Shown: positions 1 to 9,910, counted from the first letter of the stretch. The stretch is DNA of 64,000 nt from an uncultured Paracoccaceae bacterium (GCA_947497185.1 CANMFL010000001.1:124001-188000), one strand, 5' to 3'. Numbers and translations are program-made. The notes: a model not told the origin generated them from the letters alone.

Positions 1-1161
1 TGGATTGGCGCGTCGTTCTTTTTCATCGCGCTCGACTTGGGCCTGAAGAAAGCGCCGAACATGCCCGCAGGTGTGAACGGCGAAGAATGGCAGGTCCACG
101 GCGGCGGGTTTTACCATATTCAGAAGTATCTCGTGGCCCCAGAAAACATGCCCGAACACCTGATCTGGCACAAATGGCAAAGCTATATCACGTGGGTTTC
201 CGGTGCCGCCCTGCTGATGATCGTCTACTGGGTTGGTGGAGAGCTGTTCTTGCTGGACCCGACCAAGGCTGATCTGTCGTTGTGGCAGGGTATCCTGATT
301 TCCGGTGGGTCGCTGACGATTGGCTGGTTGATCTACGACTTCCTATGCAAATCTAAATTAAGCGAGCAGCCTACGACATTGATGTTGCTGCTTTTTGTGA
401 TGCTGGTGGTCATGGCGTGGGGCTATAACGAAATCTTCACAGGCCGCGCCGCGTTGTTACATCTGGGCGCGTTTACCGCGTCGATTATGACCGGCAACGT
501 GTTTTTCCAGATCATGCCAAACCAGCGCATCGTCGTGGCCGACCTCAAGGCAGGTCGCAAGCCCGATCCGAAATACGGCAAGATCGCCAAGGTGCGGTCC
601 ACCCACAACAACTACCTGACACTGCCCGTCGTGTTCCTGATGCTGTCGAACCACTACCCGCTCGCCTTTGGCACGGAATATGCGTGGATCATCGCCAGCT
701 TGATTTTCCTCACAGGTGTCACGATCCGCCACTACTTTAACACGATGCATGCCACCGGTTCGGGGCCGCATTGGACGTGGGCCGTCACGGTCCTACTGAT
801 GATCGCAATCGCGTGGCTGTCATCTGCGCGGCCAACAGAAACGATTGAACAAGCCGAAGCCCGCGCCCTAACCCCATACGAGCAACACTATGTCGCTGCC
901 GCAGGGTTCGACGATGCCTACAACACTGTGCTTGGCAATTGTTCAATGTGCCACGCGCGCGAGCCTTTCTGGGACGGTATCCGCTGGGCGCCCAAGGGCG
1001 TGTATCTTGAGACCAAGGCAGACGTTGCGCAGCACGCCGATCAGATTTATCTGCACGCAGGGGTATCGCATGCGATGCCACCCCCCAACGCAATCCAGAT
1101 GGACGAGAGCGCGCGCGAGGTGCTTGTCGCTTGGGTCCGTAACGCCCGCGCAAGCGACTAA
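1..1161 (+). CDS. puuD: urate hydroxylase PuuD (5' end outside window)
   Basis: Membrane urate hydroxylase, which oxidises urate to 5-hydroxyisourate in purine breakdown and passes electrons to its own C-terminal cytochrome c. The frame is open from base 1, so the N-terminus lies outside; 386 residues are visible. Hydrophobic segments typical of the DUF989 membrane part fill residues ~1-275. The heme-attachment motif CSMCH is encoded at 940-954, and an MPPP segment near the C-terminus can supply the axial methionine. Family assignment comes from the overall sequence and this membrane-plus-cytochrome layout. No purine-degradation partner is visible, but the upstream side is cut off. Confidence 0.88.
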   Translation, partial: WIGASFFFIALDLGLKKAPNMPAGVNGEEWQVHGGGFYHIQKYLVAPENMPEHLIWHKWQSYITWVSGAALLMIVYWVGGELFLLDPTKADLSLWQGILISGGSLTIGWLIYDFLCKSKLSEQPTTLMLLLFVMLVVMAWGYNEIFTGRAALLHLGAFTASIMTGNVFFQIMPNQRIVVADLKAGRKPDPKYGKIAKVRSTHNNYLTLPVVFLMLSNHYPLAFGTEYAWIIASLIFLTGVTIRHYFNTMHATGSGPHWTWAVTVLLMIAIAWLSSARPTETIEQAEARALTPYEQHYVAAAGFDDAYNTVLGNCSMCHAREPFWDGIRWAPKGVYLETKADVAQHADQIYLHAGVSHAMPPPNAIQMDESAREVLVAWVRNARASD

Positions 1162-1170
1162 ACGGTGAAA

Positions 1171-1202
1171 ATCGTTCAACAATTTCGTAATTTTTGAACG
1201 AT
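1171..1202 (-). terminator. hairpin terminator for the leftward gene at 1240
   Basis: ATCGTTCAA (1171-1179) and TTGAACGAT (1194-1202) form a perfect 9-bp stem. On the minus strand it is followed by TTTTCACC, so it best fits the end of the leftward gene. It also lies just past the puuD stop, so it may act in both directions. Confidence 0.55.
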
Positions 1203-1239
1203 GATTGTGGCAGCGCAAGCTGGGGCTTTTGGCACGGCC

Positions 1240-1983
1240 CTAACAGATCCCGAAGAAATCTTGAGGAAAGATCGCCTTCATCTCTGATCGCCTTGCATCA
1301 AAATTTTCGTATGCCTCTGAGACGTCCATAATGTTATCGGACAGTGTAATGGCTACTCCTGATCCAATCACCTGTGTCGTAACCTGACCGTGTTGCCCCA
1401 ACGTATCGGGGATGAAATCAGCGTAGGGCGGTCCTAGAAATGTAGACCAGCCTAGTTGAGGAACGCAGGTTGAGCCTCTTTGACCAGTGAACCAAATCGG
1501 TTCACGTGCCTGTGAAAGATCAGCCATGAGATGCGCATCGCGGTACAGATGTACGAAACCATATTGCGCATCGGTAAATTCATACAATCGATTTGCGAAC
1601 CCGCGCCAGTCGATGGCCTTGTGTGGCTTCGCATAAATAGACAACGTTGCTGGTAGTAAACGACCACGAGCATTCCTGCGCTCGTGGCTAATTTCTGCTT
1701 GATACCTTGTGGTCAGTTTACGGTGCCAGCCGACACCCACGTGAAACTCTGACAGGGAGCCATCGATACGCATTGAACCAATACCAGCCCAGTGGGGTTG
1801 GGCGTCTTCTATTTCGGATAGCTCCGCAGCTTTATTACCCCAGATACTCAAAGTCTGTGGGGCGAGGCGTTTATCATGATTGGCAAAGAGTTCGAGCAAT
1901 TGCTTGCCGAAATCCCATTCGATTGTGGGCCTGCCGATTTCAATATTTATGATCAGTAGTTCTTTGGCCGTTATGTCACGCAT
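1240..1983 (-). CDS. hypothetical protein, possibly immunity-like
   Basis: A 247-residue soluble protein with no signal peptide or membrane segment. I do not recognise it with certainty. The aromatic-rich C-terminal half (YGFVHLYRD at ~142-150, then GWSTFLGPPYADF) recalls Imm52/TsiV-type immunity proteins of polymorphic toxin systems, but this is only a resemblance. The ATG at 1983 has AAGG about 9 bases upstream. No toxin gene is next to it; it sits alone between puuD and aroB with its own hairpin at 1171-1202. If it is an immunity protein it is an orphan here. Confidence 0.6.
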   Translation of the reverse strand: MRDITAKELLIINIEIGRPTIEWDFGKQLLELFANHDKRLAPQTLSIWGNKAAELSEIEDAQPHWAGIGSMRIDGSLSEFHVGVGWHRKLTTRYQAEISHERRNARGRLLPATLSIYAKPHKAIDWRGFANRLYEFTDAQYGFVHLYRDAHLMADLSQAREPIWFTGQRGSTCVPQLGWSTFLGPPYADFIPDTLGQHGQVTTQVIGSGVAITLSDNIMDVSEAYENFDARRSEMKAIFPQDFFGIC

Positions 1984-2095
1984 TCAGGCTGCCTTTGACT
2001 GGATCGGTTTGCTATCAATCATTTGGGACCGTTCCCGCAACGAGGCACCTGCGTGTATTTTTCAAAAACCACCGTTTGTTAAACACGTCGCAAAA

Positions 2096-2110
2096 AAATT
2101 CGCGAAATTT
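2096..2110 (-). terminator. short AT-rich hairpin downstream of aroB
   Basis: AAATT-CGCGA-AATTT on the plus strand. Read leftward the stem runs into a T-rich stretch (AATTTTTTT), which suits termination of aroB about 85 bases past its stop. The stem is short, so this is tentative. It shares the TTCGCGAA core with palindromes at 27419, 27503 and 37825. Confidence 0.35.
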
Positions 2111-2194
2111 CCACGCCATTATACCTTAACCCTGTATTGCTCACCCTGTCCCGATTTTATTCAGGTTAGCGATGTTAGACGGGTGGAACGTCCC

Positions 2195-3307
2195 CTAAAG
2201 CTGATCGCGCAGCACCTGCAACACCAAATCAGACGGCACGTCGCTGGTGATGAATGCCTCACCGATCCCACGCGCAAGGATGAACCGCAGTTTGCCGTCC
2301 ACGACCTTTTTGTCTTGTCCCATCAAACCCAACAGGTCTTCGGCGCTGGGCAGATCGCCCGGGATATCTGCCAGATCGGTTTTCATGCCCATCGCTTTGA
2401 GGTGGGCGCGGACGCGACTAGGCGCTTCTTGGCTGCATAGATTCAGCCGTTGCGATAGCTCAAACGCCATGGCACAGCCGATCGCCACGCCTTCGCCGTG
2501 CAACAAACGATCAGAAAAGCCTGTCGCCGCTTCAAGCGCGTGGCCGAATGTGTGCCCGAGGTTCAACAATGCGCGGTCGCCTTGTTCGGTCTCGTCACGT
2601 GTCACGATGTCGGCTTTCATCTGGACTGACCGTGTCACGGCCTGCACTTGCGCCGCGATATCGTCGTCGGCCATGGTGGGCGCGTTGATTTCCAGCCAGT
2701 CAAAGAACGCGGCGTCGCCTAGCAACCCGTACTTCACAACTTCGCCGTAGCCTGCCAGAAAATCGCGGCGCTCTAGCGTGGACAACAGGTCGGTGTCGGC
2801 CAGTACCAGCGACGGCTGGTGAAAGGCACCAACAAGGTTCTTGCCTGCTGGCGAATTGATCCCCGTTTTGCCGCCGACAGAACTATCGACCTGTGCCAAT
2901 AACGTCGTCGGGATCTGCACAAAGCGCACACCGCGCCGCAACACAGCTGCTGCAAATCCCGCCAGATCGCCGATCACACCGCCACCAAAGGCCACAACGA
3001 TATCGCCGCGCTCGACCTTTTCGGACAGTAGCCATTCGACGGTGCGTTCCAACTGCGCCCAGCATTTTGTGGCCTCGCCCGCAGGCAATGCCAATGCGGC
3101 AGACGTCAGGCCCGCAGCCGTGAGGTTCTCTTGCAGTGTCGCCAAATGCAGCCCTGCGACCGTTTCATCCGTCACGATCGTCACATGCGGACGACGGGTC
3201 ATTTCAGCGATACGCGGTCCCGCTTGCGCCAGCACACCCGGTCCGATCTGGATGTCATATTCACGACCCGGCAGGTCAACACGGACAGATTGGGATGCGG
3301 CACTCAT
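2195..3307 (-). CDS. aroB: 3-dehydroquinate synthase
   Basis: Converts DAHP to 3-dehydroquinate, the second step of the shikimate pathway; NAD- and metal-dependent, cytosolic. 370 residues, normal for the family. The glycine-rich cofactor region GGGVIGDLAGF and the segment PTTLLAQVDSSVGGKTGIN are intact, as are GEVVKYG and the metal-site stretch LNLGHTFGHALE. Its ATG overlaps the end of aroK by 4 bases, so the two are translationally coupled. This aroK-aroB order is common in Proteobacteria. Confidence 0.97.
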   Translation of the reverse strand: MSAASQSVRVDLPGREYDIQIGPGVLAQAGPRIAEMTRRPHVTIVTDETVAGLHLATLQENLTAAGLTSAALALPAGEATKCWAQLERTVEWLLSEKVERGDIVVAFGGGVIGDLAGFAAAVLRRGVRFVQIPTTLLAQVDSSVGGKTGINSPAGKNLVGAFHQPSLVLADTDLLSTLERRDFLAGYGEVVKYGLLGDAAFFDWLEINAPTMADDDIAAQVQAVTRSVQMKADIVTRDETEQGDRALLNLGHTFGHALEAATGFSDRLLHGEGVAIGCAMAFELSQRLNLCSQEAPSRVRAHLKAMGMKTDLADIPGDLPSAEDLLGLMGQDKKVVDGKLRFILARGIGEAFITSDVPSDLVLQVLRDQL

Positions 3308-3870
3308 GCAGTTTTCTCCAGAATATCGGGGTGTTGCGATAGCAAATCGATGACCATATCGGTGGTTTGCTCAATCGAGGCGACGCCAGTGATCGTGGCA
3401 TGAATACCCGCCATCGCATAGACGGGCACACGGGCATCGAAAATATCCGACAAGGTCTGGCGTGGGTTTTCAGTGCGCAGCAGCGGGCGCGTGTCCTTAT
3501 TGCGGACCCGTTCCCAGAGCGTTTGCAGCTTTGCATCAAGCCAAACAGCAGCCCCTTTGTCAGCAATCGCGTCACGCACCGACGGCGTCAGAAACGCCCC
3601 ACCGCCCGTGGATAAGATGCAGGGTTCTCCGGCCAAAAGCCGCTCAATCACCTCTGCTTCGCGCTTGCGAAAGAACGCTTCGCCGTCGCGTTCAAAGATT
3701 TCGGCGATGGAAACAGAGGCTGCTTCTTCGATTGCAGCGTCACTATCCAAGAAAGGCACACCCAATCGGGCGGCCATTGCCTTGCCGATTGCAGTCTTGC
3801 CTGATCCCATCATCCCCACCAAAACAACGGTTTTTTTGAGGTAAAACGCATTTTCGCTGGCTTGAAGCAT
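3304..3870 (-). CDS. aroK: shikimate kinase
   Basis: Phosphorylates shikimate with ATP, shikimate pathway step five. 188 residues with the P-loop GMMGSGKTAIGK at ~19-30, DSDAAIEE for shikimate binding and the STGGGAF segment near residue 91. The N-terminus carries about 13 extra residues before the usual KKTVVLVG strand, so an internal start is conceivable. First gene of the aroK-aroB pair; 163 bases separate its start from the divergent small membrane gene at 4034. Confidence 0.95.
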   Translation of the reverse strand: MLQASENAFYLKKTVVLVGMMGSGKTAIGKAMAARLGVPFLDSDAAIEEAASVSIAEIFERDGEAFFRKREAEVIERLLAGEPCILSTGGGAFLTPSVRDAIADKGAAVWLDAKLQTLWERVRNKDTRPLLRTENPRQTLSDIFDARVPVYAMAGIHATITGVASIEQTTDMVIDLLSQHPDILEKTA

Positions 3871-4033
3871 GTCTGGTCCGCTGTATCCTTTAGCAAATCA
3901 TCGGCTGTGACCCGCTTAATCATGATTTATTACAGTCAATGGCGTGATCTTGCCGAAAAGGCCATATATAAACGCAGACAAATGCGGGACGATAACCGTA
4001 ACATTGGGCAACGAGAGAAATCTGAGGCAATCT

Positions 4034-4186
4034 ATGTGGCGACTGATCAAAGCACTGGTATTTCTGACAGCACTGGCTGCGATCGGCTTAATAGGCTATG
4101 CCTATGTCGGGCCGATCTTTTTCCCTGGTGACTTCTCGCCGCCCCGGATCCAAGTGACAGAGCCGGTGACATTGGACCTGGAGTGA
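4034..4186 (+). CDS. small single-pass membrane protein (50 aa)
   Basis: A 50-residue protein with one hydrophobic segment (~residues 5-31, LIKALVFLTALAAIGLIGYA) and a short, proline-rich outer tail. GAGG at 4024-4027 sits 6 bases before the ATG, which supports this start over in-frame starts from 3944. It is followed one base later by the 513-residue secreted-protein gene and then xerD, suggesting one transcript. No known function; it may anchor or assist the next gene's product. Confidence 0.7.
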   Translation: MWRLIKALVFLTALAAIGLIGYAYVGPIFFPGDFSPPRIQVTEPVTLDLE

Positions 4187-4187
4187 T

Positions 4188-5729
4188 ATGAAACCGGTAG
4201 TTCTCGCGATTATCTTTGGCACGTTCGCCACATCAGCGCCCGCGCAAGGCAAAGACCCGTTATCAGCGATTGATTGGTTATCGCAAAGCGTGGAACCCGC
4301 CGCTGCGGCACCCAGCCGCCGTCCGTCGCCATTGCGTCCTAACGAGGCCCCTGTGTCCTCTGGGGCTGGCACGCCGAATGTGACCACAACGCCGCTTGAT
4401 GGTCCGTCGCCTGACCCGATTGGCTTATTGTCGTCTGACCTGACGGGGCTGCCGATGTCGTTGTGGTCTGCCAGTACCGAATCTACATTGGTCACGCTGT
4501 TGCAAGCCCAACAGACTGACGGTCTGCCCGCGATGCAGGATTTGTTGAAAACACTGCTCATGGCCGAAGCTGATCCGCCGTTGGGTGCCTCTGCTGCTGG
4601 TGGGTTGTTCCAAGCCCGCGTGGACAAACTGCTCGACATTGGTGCGATTGAACCGGCTCAGGCTCTGCTGGAACAAGCTGGCGCAGATACGCCTGATCTG
4701 TTCCGCCGCTGGTTCGACGTCGCCTTGTTGACAGGTAGCGAAGACGCCGCCTGCCGCACCTTGAAATCCCATATTGATGTGGCCCCAACCTATGCCGCCC
4801 GCATTTTCTGTCTGGCGCGTGGTGGCGATTGGCCTGCTGCTGCTTTGTCGCTGAACACGCACCGCGTTTTGGGTGACATCTCTGAGGAAGAAGAAGCGCT
4901 GCTCTCGCGGTTCCTTGATCCCGAACTTTACGAGGGCGAGCCGCGCTTGCGTCGCCCTGAACGGATCAGCCCGCTTGTGTTCCGCCTTTATGAAGCGATT
5001 GGCGAGCGGATGACCACAAACCGCCTGCCCCGCGCCTTCGCCCATGCGGACCTGCACAATCAGGTCGGCTGGAAAAGCCAGCTTGAGGCAGCCGAACGTC
5101 TGGCTCGCGACGGTGCGATTTCCAGCAACGTGCTGTTCGCGCTTTACACATCGGGTCGCCCGTCTGCGTCCGGTGGTGTGTGGGACCGTGCTGATGCGAT
5201 CCAAGACTTTGACCGTGCGCTACGTGACCAAGACGAAGAATCTGTTGCTGCCGCCCTGCCCGCCGCATGGGAGGCAATGCAGTTTGTCAAAACCGAAATC
5301 GCCTTTGCCCAAGAATACGGCGTTGATTTGGTGGATGTGCCGTTGACCGGACGTGCCGCTGAAATCGCCACCACGGTGGGTCTTTTGTCACCATCCTACG
5401 AGGACACGGCACTTGTGCGTACCGACGGCGATCCGTTCTTGATCGCGCTTGCCCGTGGTATCCCGCAAACCGCGGACAGCAACGACCCATTGCGCAAGGC
5501 AATTGCAGCAGCCTTTGGCGACGCAGTGGCCCCCGACGGGCTGGCGGAAATGGCCGCGAATGACCAGCTTGGCGAGGCAATATTGCAGTCCATCGCATTG
5601 GTACATGTCGGGATGTCCGGCGACTACCAAACCTTGACCGAGGCGCTGTCGTTCCTGCGATCCGTCGGCCTAGAAGACGTGGCCCGCCGCGCTGGCCTGC
5701 AACTGCTGTTACTCGAGCGGCAAACATGA
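4188..5729 (+). CDS. secreted hypothetical protein upstream of xerD
   Basis: 513 residues. An N-terminal signal peptide (MKPVVLAIIFGTFATSAPAQG) is followed by a Pro/Ser-rich linker to ~residue 85, then an almost entirely alpha-helical, alanine- and leucine-rich region, suggesting a solenoid (TPR-like) fold without clear consensus repeats. Probably periplasmic. The gene begins one base after the small membrane protein and overlaps xerD by 4 bases (ATGA at 5726). No recognised enzymatic motif. Its role is unknown; linkage with xerD need not mean a joint function. Confidence 0.85.
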   Translation: MKPVVLAIIFGTFATSAPAQGKDPLSAIDWLSQSVEPAAAAPSRRPSPLRPNEAPVSSGAGTPNVTTTPLDGPSPDPIGLLSSDLTGLPMSLWSASTESTLVTLLQAQQTDGLPAMQDLLKTLLMAEADPPLGASAAGGLFQARVDKLLDIGAIEPAQALLEQAGADTPDLFRRWFDVALLTGSEDAACRTLKSHIDVAPTYAARIFCLARGGDWPAAALSLNTHRVLGDISEEEEALLSRFLDPELYEGEPRLRRPERISPLVFRLYEAIGERMTTNRLPRAFAHADLHNQVGWKSQLEAAERLARDGAISSNVLFALYTSGRPSASGGVWDRADAIQDFDRALRDQDEESVAAALPAAWEAMQFVKTEIAFAQEYGVDLVDVPLTGRAAEIATTVGLLSPSYEDTALVRTDGDPFLIALARGIPQTADSNDPLRKAIAAAFGDAVAPDGLAEMAANDQLGEAILQSIALVHVGMSGDYQTLTEALSFLRSVGLEDVARRAGLQLLLLERQT

Positions 5730-6688
5730 GCGCCGCTGACCGTCCGATGATGAATTGGGTCCAAGCGTTCCTAGAGGCGCAAGCCGCCGAGCTGGACGCC
5801 GCCACAAACACGCAGCTGGCTTATGCCAACGATCTGAAAGACTTCGCAGGTTGGCTCGCACCGCTGGGCAAACACTTTGCCAATGCGACCCAAGACGACG
5901 TCGAAGGTTACCTAATCGAATGCGACACCCAAGGGCTGTCGCGTTCCACCCGTGCGCGCCGCCTATCCGCGATCCGGCAACTCTACCGCTTTGCCTTTGA
6001 AGAAGGCTGGCGCGAGGACAATCCCGCGATCCAGATTAAAGGGCCAGGCAAAACCAAATCGCTGCCCAAAACGCTATCCATCGTCGAAGTGGACGCGCTG
6101 ATCTCAGCGGCCGCAGCCCACCCGAAAGAAGGCAAACGCAACGCCTGTTTGATGCAATTGCTCTATGCAACGGGGATGCGTGTCACGGAACTTGTGACCT
6201 TGCCCGTGTCGGCAGCACGAGGTGATCCGCCGATGTTGCTGGTGCGCGGTAAAGGCGGCAAGGAACGCATGGTGCCCCTGTCGCCCCCCGCCAAAGCGGC
6301 GATGGCGGACTGGTTGCATGTCTGGGACGCGACGAACGATGCAGGCCGTGCGCTGGGCAAACCGGAATCGAAATTCCTGTTTCCATCACGTAGCAAAGCA
6401 GGCCATCTGACGCGCCACCACTTCTTTGGCATGATCAAAGATTTCGCGGTCAAAGCGGGCGTGTCACCGGACAAAGTCACGCCGCACACGCTGCGCCACG
6501 CCTTTGCGACACATCTGCTCGAAGGTGGCGCTGACTTGCGCGCAATCCAGACCATGCTAGGCCACGCGGATGTAGCGACCACCGAAATCTATACGCATGT
6601 TGTTGATGAACGGCTCACCGCGCTGGTGATGGAACATCACCCGCTCGCCAAATCCCCGCCGCGCGACCGCGACGACACGTCCTCATGA
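5726..6688 (+). CDS. xerD: tyrosine recombinase XerD
   Basis: Site-specific recombinase that with XerC resolves chromosome dimers at dif under FtsK control. 320 residues: N-terminal SAM-like DNA-binding domain (~10-100) and C-terminal catalytic domain. Visible catalytic residues are Arg in ATGMRVTEL, Lys in GKGGKER, His-x-x-Arg in HTLRHAFATH, and the GH...Y pair in GHADVATTEIYTH. Chromosomal housekeeping context (aro genes, hemolysin-family gene) argues for XerD rather than a mobile-element integrase. XerC versus XerD cannot be settled beyond overall similarity. Confidence 0.93.
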   Translation: MSAADRPMMNWVQAFLEAQAAELDAATNTQLAYANDLKDFAGWLAPLGKHFANATQDDVEGYLIECDTQGLSRSTRARRLSAIRQLYRFAFEEGWREDNPAIQIKGPGKTKSLPKTLSIVEVDALISAAAAHPKEGKRNACLMQLLYATGMRVTELVTLPVSAARGDPPMLLVRGKGGKERMVPLSPPAKAAMADWLHVWDATNDAGRALGKPESKFLFPSRSKAGHLTRHHFFGMIKDFAVKAGVSPDKVTPHTLRHAFATHLLEGGADLRAIQTMLGHADVATTEIYTHVVDERLTALVMEHHPLAKSPPRDRDDTSS

Positions 6689-6753
6689 CACGACTTGATT
6701 AGATTGAACCGAACCCCTATCTCACACCAGTATTTTACCGATGAAAGACCCTG

Positions 6754-8055
6754 ATGGACCCCTCGACATTTGACGCCGCCTTTTGGTTTACAGCCGTGGC
6801 GATTTTGGTTTTGCTGGCATTATCCGGCTTCTTTTCCGGGTCTGAAACTGCGCTGACCGCGGCATCGCGGGGCAAGTTACGCTCTGCGGCGGATCGCGGA
6901 TCAAAAGGCGCGGAAACCGCACTTGATTTAACAGAAGACAGTGAACGGCTGATCGGTTCGGTCCTGCTGGGCAATAACGTGGTGAACATCCTTGCCACGT
7001 CGCTGGCCACCGCCGTGCTAACCAAAGTATTCGGGCAAAACGGGGTCGCTGCGGCCACGCTGATTATGACGCTACTCGTGCTGATCTTTGCCGAAGTCCT
7101 GCCGAAGACCTACGCCATCACGAACCCCGAATTAGTAGCATCCCGCGTTGCGCGTCCGATTGCCGCTGTTGTGCTGATTTTTTCGCCCGTCGTGGCCATG
7201 GTGCGTGTGCTTGTGCGCGCAATCTTGCGGATGTTTGGCGTGCAGACCGATCCTGACAGCCATATCCTTGCGGTGCGTGAAGAAATTGCTGGCGCATTGC
7301 AGTTGGGCCATTCCGAAGGCTTTGTGGAAAAGGAAGACCGTGACCGGATTTTGGGCGCATTGGACCTGAACGACCGTGCGGTGGAAGAAATCATGCTGCA
7401 CCGCTCGAATATCGAAATGGTGGATGCGGCGCTGCCGCCGAGCGAGATTTTAAAGCAAATCCTGCAATCCAAAAACACACGGCACCCGATCTACAAAGAC
7501 GATCCCGAAAACATCGTCGGCGTGATCCACGCCAAAGACGTGTTGCGGTCGATGTATGAGCTGCTCACCGCTGAAACCGACACCAGCGACGCGATGGAAA
7601 AATTCGACATCATGTCGGTGGCCAGCGCACCTTACTTTGTGCCGGAAACCACCACGCTTGATGATCAAATGCGGCAGTTCCTACGACGCAAAACCCATTT
7701 CGCACTGGTCGTTGATGAATACGGTGGGTTGCAAGGTCTGATCACGCTCGAAGACATTCTGGAAGAGATTGTTGGTGAGATTGCCGATGAATTTGACGGC
7801 GATGAAGACTACCAGATCGAGCAATGCGATGATGGTACGTATATGGTCGACGGCAGTATCACGATCCGCGATCTAAACCGCGCGCACGACTGGAATATGC
7901 CCGACGACGAAGCCAATACCGTCGCAGGTCTGGTGATCCATGAAGCGCAGATGATCCCTGTTGAGGGGCAAGTGTTTAGCTTCCACGGCTTCCGGTTTGA
8001 GGTCGTGAGCAAAGAAGAAAACCGGATTTCCGAGTTGAAAATCCGGCCTCTTTGA
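6754..8055 (+). CDS. CNNM/CorC (hemolysin C) family membrane protein
   Basis: 433 residues. An N-terminal DUF21/CNNM transmembrane domain (~1-190, beginning with a hydrophobic helix and SGFFSGSETALTAASR), a CBS-domain pair (~205-330) and a C-terminal CorC/HlyC domain (~345-430). Members are linked to magnesium or other cation efflux; the old name hemolysin is misleading. The helix-ending motif SETAL is typical. An 8-bp inverted repeat (CCGGATTT/AAATCCGG, 8022-8045) spans the 3' end and may help termination. Confidence 0.93.
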   Translation: MDPSTFDAAFWFTAVAILVLLALSGFFSGSETALTAASRGKLRSAADRGSKGAETALDLTEDSERLIGSVLLGNNVVNILATSLATAVLTKVFGQNGVAAATLIMTLLVLIFAEVLPKTYAITNPELVASRVARPIAAVVLIFSPVVAMVRVLVRAILRMFGVQTDPDSHILAVREEIAGALQLGHSEGFVEKEDRDRILGALDLNDRAVEEIMLHRSNIEMVDAALPPSEILKQILQSKNTRHPIYKDDPENIVGVIHAKDVLRSMYELLTAETDTSDAMEKFDIMSVASAPYFVPETTTLDDQMRQFLRRKTHFALVVDEYGGLQGLITLEDILEEIVGEIADEFDGDEDYQIEQCDDGTYMVDGSITIRDLNRAHDWNMPDDEANTVAGLVIHEAQMIPVEGQVFSFHGFRFEVVSKEENRISELKIRPL

Positions 8056-8126
8056 TCGGGCGCTGCGCCGGTAGCACCCTCGGGATGCCTCCGGCGGGAG
8101 TTGTTTTGGCGAAACGAAGGCGCGGC

Positions 8127-9668
8127 TTAGCGCCCTTTGAACAGGCTGCCCAAGATGCCGCGCACAAGGCGGCGACCCGTGGTGCCTTTAAGTTCTTTTG
8201 CAACGACAGATGCCAGAGCCCCGCCAAAACTGCTGTCTTTGCTGGACCTGCGCGATGTGGATCGGCCACTGGTGCCAGTGCCGGTGTAGCGCCGAGCCGC
8301 TTTGAATTCGCGCTCTTTCGCTTCGAGGTGTTCTTCCTCGGCTTCCGCTTTTTCAGCCGCTTTGGCGGCGTCATCGGCACGTTTGGCCAGAATTTCATGC
8401 GCGCTTTCGCGGTCGATTGTGGTATCGTATTTGCCTGCCATTGGCGAGGCGACCATGATTGCTGCGCGTGCGGTGGCTGTAATGGGACCAAGGTGCGAAG
8501 CTGGTGGACGGATCAGTGTGCGTTCCACGATTTGCGGGATGCCCTTGGCGTCCAGCATGGATGTGACGGCCTCGCCTGTGCCGACCTCTTGGATTGCGGC
8601 GGCGGTGTCGAAGGCCGGATTATCACGGTAGGTTTGTGCCGCGAGTTTCAACTCTTTGCGGTCTTTTGCAGTGAAAGCCCGCAGCGCATGTTGCACGCGG
8701 TTACCCAGTTGCGAGAGCACGTCGTCAGGTACATCAGCCGGGTTTTGCGTGATGAAATAGACGCCGACGCCTTTTGACCGGATCAAACGGGCGACTTGTT
8801 CGACCTTGTCCACCAGTGCTATTGGGGCGTCGTCGAACAGCAGGTGGGCTTCGTCAAAGAAGAACACCAGTTTGGGTTTATCGGGATTTCCGACTTCGGG
8901 CATAACTTCGAACAGTTCGGACAAGAGCCAGAGCAGAAACGTTGCATAAAGCCGCGGGCTACCCATGAGTTGATCAGCCGCTAGGATGTTGATGATGCCG
9001 CGCCCGTCGGTGTCGGTCCGCATCAGGTCCGCGAGATCAAGAGCGGGCTCGCCGAACAGGGCTGTGCCGCCTTGGTTCTCCAGCACGAGAAGCTGGCGTT
9101 GGATTGCACCCACAGACGATGTCGCCACATTGCCGTAGCGCAAGGACAGATCGGACGCATGTTGCCCGACCCAGACCAGCAGTGATTGCAGGTCTTTAAG
9201 GTCCAGCAGCGGCAAGCCTTCTTCGTCGGCCACGCGAAAGGCGACGTTCATCACGCCTTCTTGCACATCCGTTAATTCCATCAGGCGCGACAACAGCAAC
9301 GGCCCCATTTCAGCGACGGTGGCGCGGATCGGGTGGCCTTGTTTGCCGAAGAGATCCCAGAATGTGACAGGGAATTTGTCGTATTGCAGATCCAAACCGA
9401 TGGTGGCTGCCCGTTTCGTAAAGGCGTCGTGCAGTTTGAAATCGGCAGACCCAGAGGCCGCAAGACCGGACAAATCGCCCTTCACGTCCGATAGGAACAC
9501 CGGCACGCCATTGGCGGAAAACCCTTCGGCCAAGATTTGCAGCGTTACCGTTTTCCCAGTGCCTGTGGCCCCCGCAATCAGCCCGTGCCGATTGGATTTA
9601 TCCAACAAAAGCGATTGCGCCTCAGCGTAGTCTTGACCACCGCCACCAATGAAAATTCCGTCAGACAT
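8127..9668 (-). CDS. HerA-like ATPase (DUF853)
   Basis: 513-residue P-loop ATPase of the HerA/FtsK superfamily, DUF853 type. Walker A GATGTGKT lies at ~33-40 and Walker [11 protein letters not shown] at ~265. The C-terminus (~420-513) is charged and Ala/Glu/Lys-rich, likely a coiled coil followed by an Arg/Ser-rich linker and a short conserved end. The family is widespread in Alphaproteobacteria, with DNA-translocase-like architecture but no firmly assigned role. It has no NurA partner nearby, unlike archaeal HerA. Confidence 0.92.
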   Translation of the reverse strand: MSDGIFIGGGGQDYAEAQSLLLDKSNRHGLIAGATGTGKTVTLQILAEGFSANGVPVFLSDVKGDLSGLAASGSADFKLHDAFTKRAATIGLDLQYDKFPVTFWDLFGKQGHPIRATVAEMGPLLLSRLMELTDVQEGVMNVAFRVADEEGLPLLDLKDLQSLLVWVGQHASDLSLRYGNVATSSVGAIQRQLLVLENQGGTALFGEPALDLADLMRTDTDGRGIINILAADQLMGSPRLYATFLLWLLSELFEVMPEVGNPDKPKLVFFFDEAHLLFDDAPIALVDKVEQVARLIRSKGVGVYFITQNPADVPDDVLSQLGNRVQHALRAFTAKDRKELKLAAQTYRDNPAFDTAAAIQEVGTGEAVTSMLDAKGIPQIVERTLIRPPASHLGPITATARAAIMVASPMAGKYDTTIDRESAHEILAKRADDAAKAAEKAEAEEEHLEAKEREFKAARRYTGTGTSGRSTSRRSSKDSSFGGALASVVAKELKGTTGRRLVRGILGSLFKGR

Positions 9669-9875
9669 GTGCTGCGTGCTCCTTTTTCTGTCGGGTCAAA
9701 ATACATTCTTAACGTCTTTGCGCTAGGTCTAATGCACATGCTGTCATCTTACCCCTCCCACGATCTGCAGCGTCACCTCCCTGTCAGACTTGCCGTGCCT
9801 TCGGGTACGGCTTTTTGGCCCACCTTCGTTTTAACATTCTGCTCACAAATCAATCGTATTTCGCAAAGTAACCTG

Positions 9876-9904
9876 TTGACGTAACACAAACCCTTCCCTA
9901 AATT
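9876..9904 (+). promoter_or_regulatory. predicted sigma-70-type promoter
   Basis: TTGACG (9876-9881), a 17-base spacer, then TAAATT (9899-9904). This would start transcription near 9911, just ahead of two hairpins. It lies in the 434-base gap between the HerA-like gene and the IalB-family gene. Confidence 0.6.
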
Positions 9905-9910
9905 TCGCTC

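Noticed and set aside
5726..6688. xerD as a phage or island integrase
   Set aside because: Full-length Xer-type protein in a housekeeping operon, with no attachment repeats or phage genes nearby.
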